Below, piece by piece: positions 57,554 to 64,000 of a stretch of 64,000 nt of DNA. The position numbers and the translations under genes were made by a program. Origin of the DNA: Paracyclopina nana (taxonomy: Eukaryota > Arthropoda > Copepoda > Cyclopoida > Cyclopettidae). Numbering within the stretch: the first letter of the stretch is position 1; every line of letters begins with the position of its first letter. The stretch covers positions 2,872,001 to 2,936,000 of the forward strand of contig JAGUCH010000006.1 in the NCBI GenBank assembly GCA_019096065.1. The letters are read 5' to 3'. The notes under the pieces were generated by a model. It was given only the letters and a program-made list of their open reading frames with translations, was not told where the DNA came from and ran no database searches.

Positions 57554-60500
57554 GAGCTTACAGAAATCTACATTGCTAGTTTTTATGGTAATGAAAGTGA
57601 GCTTCATTCAAATGTGATAACTGGCGATCTAAGAAGAAAATAACACAATTGTAAAATAAAAAGCAGTTAAAATGTTCTATTTTTAATTGAATAAGTTAAG
57701 AAATGTGAAAAAGCCACATACAGCTTCATAGAGGATTTAATATGAAACAAAAGAGGCAAATACTATTTTATGGGTTGTTTTATAGCATGAGTGGAGCATT
57801 TTTTGGTCAATTATATTACTCTTATTTTTATATAAAAATGAAAAGCAGCTGGTTATTAAACTTTTATTTTTTGGGGGAGTTTGAATTTTGTGAAGAGCTA
57901 GTTGTTGAGCAAATTATCTGATTGCTTCTACACCAACGTGCTAAAGGTATTTAATTTAATGGTTTGCTTAGCAGTCAGCGTTAAACACCAGTAGGTCAAA
58001 TCTCCTTGAGATTCCAGAAAAGCATGGAATATACAAGGTGGGAAAAGATTCTCAGCGGGATATCAATAAAGTTCACCCTGGGTGGCCAATCACATTACAA
58101 TAAACAGTCTTGAAGGCTTTTTAATTTTGATCATCATCATCCACTGCGTGTATACATGAAAAAAAGTTGAGTTTGCTCTTCTTTAATGTCCATGTAATAA
58201 GGTCAATTTTGGGATGTTGCAAACCCATTTGTAAGCAAATGAGCTGAGAAAATGGGGATGCCATAAGAATATATTTCCATTTGCCCCCTACTAACTTATT
58301 TTCAACAGCCAAATTGCGGTTCTACTACAAGAAAATTGAGCCATTAATAAAGAGGCCAGCGCGGTCGCCACTAGATGGCGCCACCACACTTTTTGCTCTT
58401 GAAAACTTATTAGATGATTATTTTCATACTCCATGATAAAGACGAAAAAACCTTTGGACTTAATTAGACTTGATTTTTATCTCTCAATTTTGCTTTGAAC
58501 AATCAAACATTTTTTTAATTGCCTGCAAAAATCGTGAGTTTCTTATTTCATAAAGCTGTATGTAAAAATGCCCACAAAAACATTGTTCAAATACGGAAAA
58601 TTTAAAGTAAAAAACCTCTCAGAGCTTTTGTTGTAACTCAATAAAAAATAAGCATTGAGACTTGATTTTTTCTCAGCTTGGTTTTCAGTTCGAATTACTG
58701 AATCGATTGTAACTTTTTGACTAATTTTGTGAAAGTGAATCTGCTGTAGGTCTTTTGTGCTATATAGCTTCTTCTACTCGAGTCCTCATCGATCTTTGAA
58801 GCTTTTCCCATTGAATTTGGGTGTCATTCATTGAAAAAGTTTTGCCCATTGAGAGACTTTTGACAATGCACCTCCATAGCTCATAGTAGCTCTCATAAAA
58901 GGGGGGCAGTGTAGTGTAGCAACTTCACAAAAGTCGAGCTTTTATTGAGCTTCCGTTTTTCTCTCAACTTTGACCAACATCTGTGAGAAGAACCAAAATC
59001 TTGAATATCAATGGAAAAGAGAGAAAAAATCCCAGGGCCAGGGGGATTTCAAGGAGTGGATTTTTCAGGCACCCTGTACCTTCTGGCTCTGCTCCACTGG
59101 ATTTTAATTTTTAAATTGGCAATTTACCAGGAAAAACGAATTTTCATGGTGATGCCATGATTTTGGTCATTCCAAGGGTCTCAGTATGACAGTCCAACAA
59201 TACTGGCAAACTATTACTATTAGCTACTGGGATAATAAGCAAACTTGCTCAGCAGGAAACTCCATTCATTCCAAATGTGTTTGCCAGACTAGTACAACAA
59301 AAGTTACTTCATAAATCCAGAAAAATGGGGACTGATGACTGATTTTTTTTTCAGTTAGACCTCCCAAAAGGCAAAGAAGTCACAAAAATACCAATGAGAT
59401 AATTGCAGGCACAGCCAAACAAAATTGCCATTGCTATAAAGCAATAAAAAAGCCCCCCATGCAATGTAGTAAAAATGAGCTTTTACTATTTGCAAGAAGT
59501 TGATTGTCTTTGCCACCAGGGGCGCTAGAGAGCAAATAATAAGAGTATTTTTTGAAAAGTTATCTGTGACCAAACTTTTTGATTTCAGGTTCAAAATACA
59601 CTATAAAAAATACAAATGGAAATAAAATTGAAATGAATTATGGATATAAAATTGAAATGAATCATGGAAATAAAATCTCATTGATAATTATTTGCCTCCT
59701 TCACAAAGATTTAAAAAATTTCCCCTTAAATGTAAAAAAATCAAACTTCCATAATTTAAAATAACATCAGGTGCAAAATGTTATGAAAAGCTATAAAGTA
59801 ACACAAATGAAAATAATTATTTGCCTCCTTTAAGAAAATTATTCCCCATTAAAGTCATCATCAGTGGTCGATTTTTGCCTTAAGAAAATAATCAAACTAT
59901 TTTCTGCATAAGAATTTGAAAGGCAGTAAATAAACAAGGCCATTCGAAGAAATGTGCCATAAATTCTTAAAGTTGGAGCCTGTGATCCGTAGCTGAGTCG
60001 GCCCAAAGGACCATAAAACATTCACAAAAAAGGAAGAGAATTTTGACCCAAATCCAGGTCTAATTTGGGTCAACAGTTCTCAACAGAATGTCACACACAC
60101 ACACAAATTGGCCATTTTCTCTGACTGCTGTTGCCATACGATCATCAAATGATCGGGTATTGGCTTTCAACTTATCTTTATCCCAGACCATTTTTTATGT
60201 GGATGTGGATGTGTGTAGGGGAAAAACTTCCCCCATAGCTTCTCAGTAGAATCGGAAGCATTATTGGCTTCAAGAGCATCAAAACATTCCATTGTTGATG
60301 TACGGGCAAGCCAAAACTGCAAACTCACAAACTAGCAAAAACACAAAAATATCATCTACAAATAAAAAAAATATAGTGAAAATGCAGAAATCGCATGATT
60401 TTTCAGGCTTGACATTGAAATCTTTATTTTTTGAGTTTTGGTCACTTTTGGATTTTTTGCTTGCCTCTGTAAGCTTTGTTGTTGCTACTTCTGTGACCGA

Positions 60501-60760
60501 ACAATGTCTTCACAATGGTACACTTTTTTGCCTGAGGAAAGGAAAACTAGATAAGTGGGATGATTTTCCACATCAGTGTTGCCTTTTTTGCTATCCACAC
60601 ACTTCCAACTGATGAACAAATCTCTTAATGGAACACAAAATGTTATTTTTTCAAATAAGGATGCTCACAAAAACGAAAGTATTGTAGTATGTAAAAAGCC
60701 CACTGCATGGCAGTGAAAGCTCCATTTTGTTGCACTTGTCAAATGTAAGTGGGCCTTTCT
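57554..60760. other. gene-poor AT-rich interval
   Basis: No supported gene. Short open frames have no motif or splice support. A small CA run lies at 60092-60105. Confidence 0.45.
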
Positions 60761-60820
60761 CACTTGTATAAAAGCTAAAAAGCCAAGCTTCTTTGTACAG
60801 TTGCAGCATAGAAGTGCTTA

Positions 60821-61063
60821 GTGTTGGACAAAAAAAAGGCCAGACAACAAAGATTTGACATCTTGAGAGATGGCCAGCAAAAAAGGCTCAACAAATTGAA
60901 TCAAAACCGCATTGGGGCAGATGCTTCTATGGCACATTACACTCTAAATCAATTCAACGGGGATATTAAAAGGCTGATGCCATTTGGCAAGGTTACTGGA
61001 CCATGGATAATCTCTTCACACTACAAAACTTTGAAGTCATTCGATGACACCAGCTGGATTTAA
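60821..61063 (+). CDS. possible coding exon with a basic N-terminal stretch
   Basis: The open frame encodes up to 80 residues, beginning with a Lys/Arg/Gln-rich run (KKKARQQRFDILRDGQQKRL) and ending in a Trp/Tyr-containing tail before TAA. It lacks an upstream ATG in frame; the first in-frame Met is internal. An acceptor-like GTGCTTAG lies just before it, and a TATA-like TGTATAAAAGC at about 60765-60775 precedes it. It could be a terminal exon, a small gene or chance. A hairpin element begins 36 bases after its stop codon. Confidence 0.25.
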   Translation: MLDKKKARQQRFDILRDGQQKRLNKLNQNRIGADASMAHYTLNQFNGDIKRLMPFGKVTGPWIISSHYKTLKSFDDTSWI

Positions 61064-61099
61064 TGGCCAGAGTTGATAACCCATATTAAACGCATATAA

Positions 61100-61246
61100 T
61101 GGCTCATTATCTTCCGCGTCTTTGATCGTGACTTGGTTACGGTTGTTATCGCTTCTTATTTACTGACATCGCAACCTCGTCAGTAAATAAGAACCGATAA
61201 CAACCGCAACCATGCTACGATCAAAGACGCGGAAGATAATGAGCCA
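61100..61246. mobile_element. 147-bp near-perfect hairpin (foldback MITE-like)
   Basis: Two 68-base arms, 61100-61167 and 61179-61246, flank an 11-base loop. The outer 30 bases are perfectly complementary (TGGCTCATTATCTTCCGCGT and onwards); seven mismatches lie in the inner part. There is no coding capacity. A clear target-site duplication was not identified. The perfect outer arms suggest a young foldback element. Confidence 0.7.
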
Positions 61247-64000
61247 GTATGACTTACTTAATTTGAAAACCATGAAAATAGCGATTAGGCTTACACCATG
61301 TACGGCGTTGATATATAAGCTTATAAAACTCTGAGCGTAATTTCACTGTTTTTTGCTTTTAATTTAATTTCCATTAGTTATTTTTCAACTCCGAAAAGTC
61401 TGGTTTTTAGCAAGTTCAGTCAGTTTTGTGCAGTTGATTCTTGCCTTAATTTTTTAAGGCAACTGCACGAAACTGCTTTCATTTGAATTTAATCCAAGTT
61501 TTTTTTATGTTGGCAAACTGGCAAATTTAGATTTTTTGTTGAAAGCATACTTCTTGCAAATGACGTGAGTATTTTGATCCATCTTTGCCATCAAGCGTAG
61601 AAAAGTAATTTCCATTTTAGGTGAGCTGCTAGCTACAGCTGACAAGGGGTGGAAAGATTTTTGACAAGAAAAAATGTGAAGGATGGATTTAACAAGGATA
61701 GAAGCTTTTGAGACAACATCAAAGGGTTCCTTTGTTATTCTGATACAAAATCGATTGCAGTTCTCAAATCAGACTTATGCATGCTAATGTGAGATGTCAT
61801 TATTAGCAACAGCAGCAGAATATAACTGCAATGATATTCATGATGGTGTGACTTTTTCAAAGCTGCTTAGTCAACCATGTGGCCTCTGTAACGAAATGTA
61901 AATAGGCTTAAATTCAGTTCACGCATGGCGAAAATCGCACCCATTGTTCCATATCACTGGGCTTTCACTTTTCCACCTCCCTCTATTCACGAAAAAAAGG
62001 ATCCAGATTAAAAAATCGAAGCCTCAGATTTTCCCCAGCTTTGGGTAACCTAGAATTATCAGAAAATTCGGCCCCATCAGTAAAAGAATTTTTTAACATA
62101 TTTTTTTCGTGAAATGGAGGCAGTAGTTATTATATGAACCTTCCCCTGCACTGCGCTGCTCTCAAGTTTGTAATATTCCGAAAGGATAAACGTAGTCATG
62201 AAATATATGGCAGCAGGAGCAAAGCGTAGCTATTTTACATACTATACCAATAATAAATATGAGACGTCAAAAGGAAGGAAAAAAGCTGCAAATTCATGGC
62301 TGATTTGAGTCGAACAATCGAGTGCATTATTGACAAAAATATTGTATCCATTCATGTATCAATTGTATGACAAGTGCCACAGAGCAATGTATTTTTTCCT
62401 AACAAATCAAGAAAACAATTATTCATTATCTACCATTTCACTTTAATTATAGTCATATGTTTGAAAACGTTAATTTTTGGTGAAATACAGCAAAATGTCA
62501 AGGTTGCGGGAGAAAGTCCCTTGGGACCTCATTTTAGATAATCTCAACTCATTTCTCTCAACGAGTGTGACAGCAGACTTTTTCACTTTGGTCAAAAGTG
62601 ACTGAGTGGTGACACACAACAGCTTGAGGACTCATTAGTGTCAAATATACAACTTTTCTTCCTCTGGACAAAACTGAAACTCTCAGACCACATATCAGCC
62701 TTTTAGGAATTGTTTTGTAGTGAATGTTAGTGTAATGTTCATATTTAGCCTATATTAAGAAAAATTAATTTGAAAATTGCCAGTTCTCCCAAAAATTGTC
62801 AGCAACACAAATATGCAATGTGAATTATCAATCTAAAGAAAATCCTTTTTTCCTGTTTTGTGAAGCGAAAATAGTATTTTGCCATATCGTTGGCTAGTTT
62901 TTAATTTACTCTAACAAATTACTGAGCAGATTGAACATGTGAGTCAAGCTGGTGCCCAATGCTTCTAGCAGCATAAGCATAGAAGAAATTATTAGCAAAA
63001 TCCGAGCTCATTTGGAATTCAGCTCAAGTATTGGCATGGCACCAGATGTCAATAGTAGTACTATGCTATATGCTGATAACTTGAACATAGTATGAAACAA
63101 TCACAAAAAAGAAAGCCCAAACAATCTTGAGGTTTCCTCAACTCATCATCTTTATAGTAAAAGATTTTTCCTCTTGAGTAGCACAGTTGGTCATTTTCAC
63201 CCCAAATGTTTGGTCATAAAAAAGCACTTGGTGGGGAGAAACCTCCTTTTTCTTCAGCTGTCATACTTCTACTGTAGAAGAAGTGGTGAAAGCTCTTTGG
63301 AACAACAAAGTGGCCATGTCATTCATCCGTAAGATGGGGTTCTAACAACTTTTTTGACCATATATATAGGGGGAGACTTGAAGACAAAAGTGAGATGTTT
63401 CTAGACCAATTACTGCCTTATTGACCGTGACAGATGATGTCTGAGCTAAAGCCATGGCTGCACAGAATGCACCAAAAACCTACATTCAATAGCAGAGTTG
63501 TCTTCCCAATAAATGGGACTCAAACTGAATTAGCTTGAATAAGTTTGAGGAAAATTAGCCTAGTAGGGGACTATAAATAATTTTATAAAAAAAGAACCAC
63601 CAAAACGTCTTAATGACCTTGTTAAAAACATTGAAAAAAGAAAACCAAGTTTTTCAAATTGTTGAAATGCCAAGCTTTCAAAAAAAATTGTAATGTCAGT
63701 AAGGTTTCATTTCACAAGCCATCTATATGAAAAAAACATCGTTCAATAATTCATTGGTGGCTCAAAATGTATATGCATGCATGGCTACATTCAATTTGAG
63801 CATTGTCACGTGGTGACAACTGAGGGGCGTGTGTATTTTTGTCATCATCTCAGCTTTCAGGCAAATCAAATTATTCTGAATTGTTCTTTCTTCCAGTTGG
63901 GTGATTTAAAACGTGACAGAGGAAGTGGGACACATGTAAAACAATCCTCAGAGTCATTTGTCAACTTTGCCCCCCTCTTTCCAGCCAAGATTTGAGGACA
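61247..64000. other. gene-poor interval to the window end
   Basis: I see no convincing exon, RNA gene or repeat array here; only AT-rich sequence with short open frames. Confidence 0.45.

Noticed and set aside
60292..60612. 106-codon plus-strand frame with a hydrophobic stretch
   Set aside because: Low-complexity start, no splice or promoter support, no motif.
1..64000. CRISPR arrays, tRNA and rRNA genes
   Set aside because: None seen on reading; the window is eukaryotic and the tandem arrays are minisatellites without spacers.

Overview
The window is animal nuclear DNA. Genes are split by many short GT-AG introns, flanks are AT-rich, poly(A) signals are AATAAA, and it holds miniature inverted-repeat elements and a full-length BEL/Pao LTR retrotransposon. 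Compact introns (often 45-110 bp) and the gene families suggest an invertebrate with a fairly compact genome, perhaps a crustacean or another arthropod. The species assignment is inference. I rebuilt gene models by hand from splice sites and reading phase. In every multi-exon model except the edge-truncated first gene, the summed exons are an exact multiple of three.

Left part (1-16.4 kb): the 3' end of a membrane-anchored protein gene (+), a secreted single-Ig-domain protein (-), a large secreted C-type-lectin/sushi/Kelch protein (gene A, -), and an SLC22-type organic ion transporter (-). A 155-bp foldback element lies upstream of the transporter.

Middle (16.4-29.4 kb): three tandem plus-strand paralogues of gene A (genes B, C and D). 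With A they form a four-gene family of about 1060-residue proteins with the order signal peptide, two C-type-lectin-like domains, about five sushi-type modules, Kelch-type beta-propeller. All four are intact. They look like secreted recognition or adhesion proteins; no specific ligand can be named. A Harbinger-like MITE sits in intron 1 of gene C.

Retroelement (32.19-43.98 kb, - strand): a complete BEL/Pao element with near-identical 312/313-bp LTRs, a TCATT target-site duplication, a tRNA-Lys(CUU)-type primer site, a polypurine tract, an intact single-frame gag-pol, and a second intact 990-residue ORF in the place where some elements carry env. That second ORF is not envelope-like: it has a basic nuclear-localisation-type motif and three zinc knuckles near its C terminus. 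The internal region also carries 18 short odd palindromes built on GCG-(A/T)-CGC. They occur in all coding frames and outside the ORFs. I consider this the most unusual signal in the window.

Right part (47.7-64 kb): an RNF220-type RING E3 ubiquitin ligase gene of eight coding exons (+), a small three-exon gene for an unrecognised membrane-type protein (+), three related CTCGTTC-type minisatellites, a 147-bp near-perfect hairpin element, and otherwise long stretches with no convincing genes.
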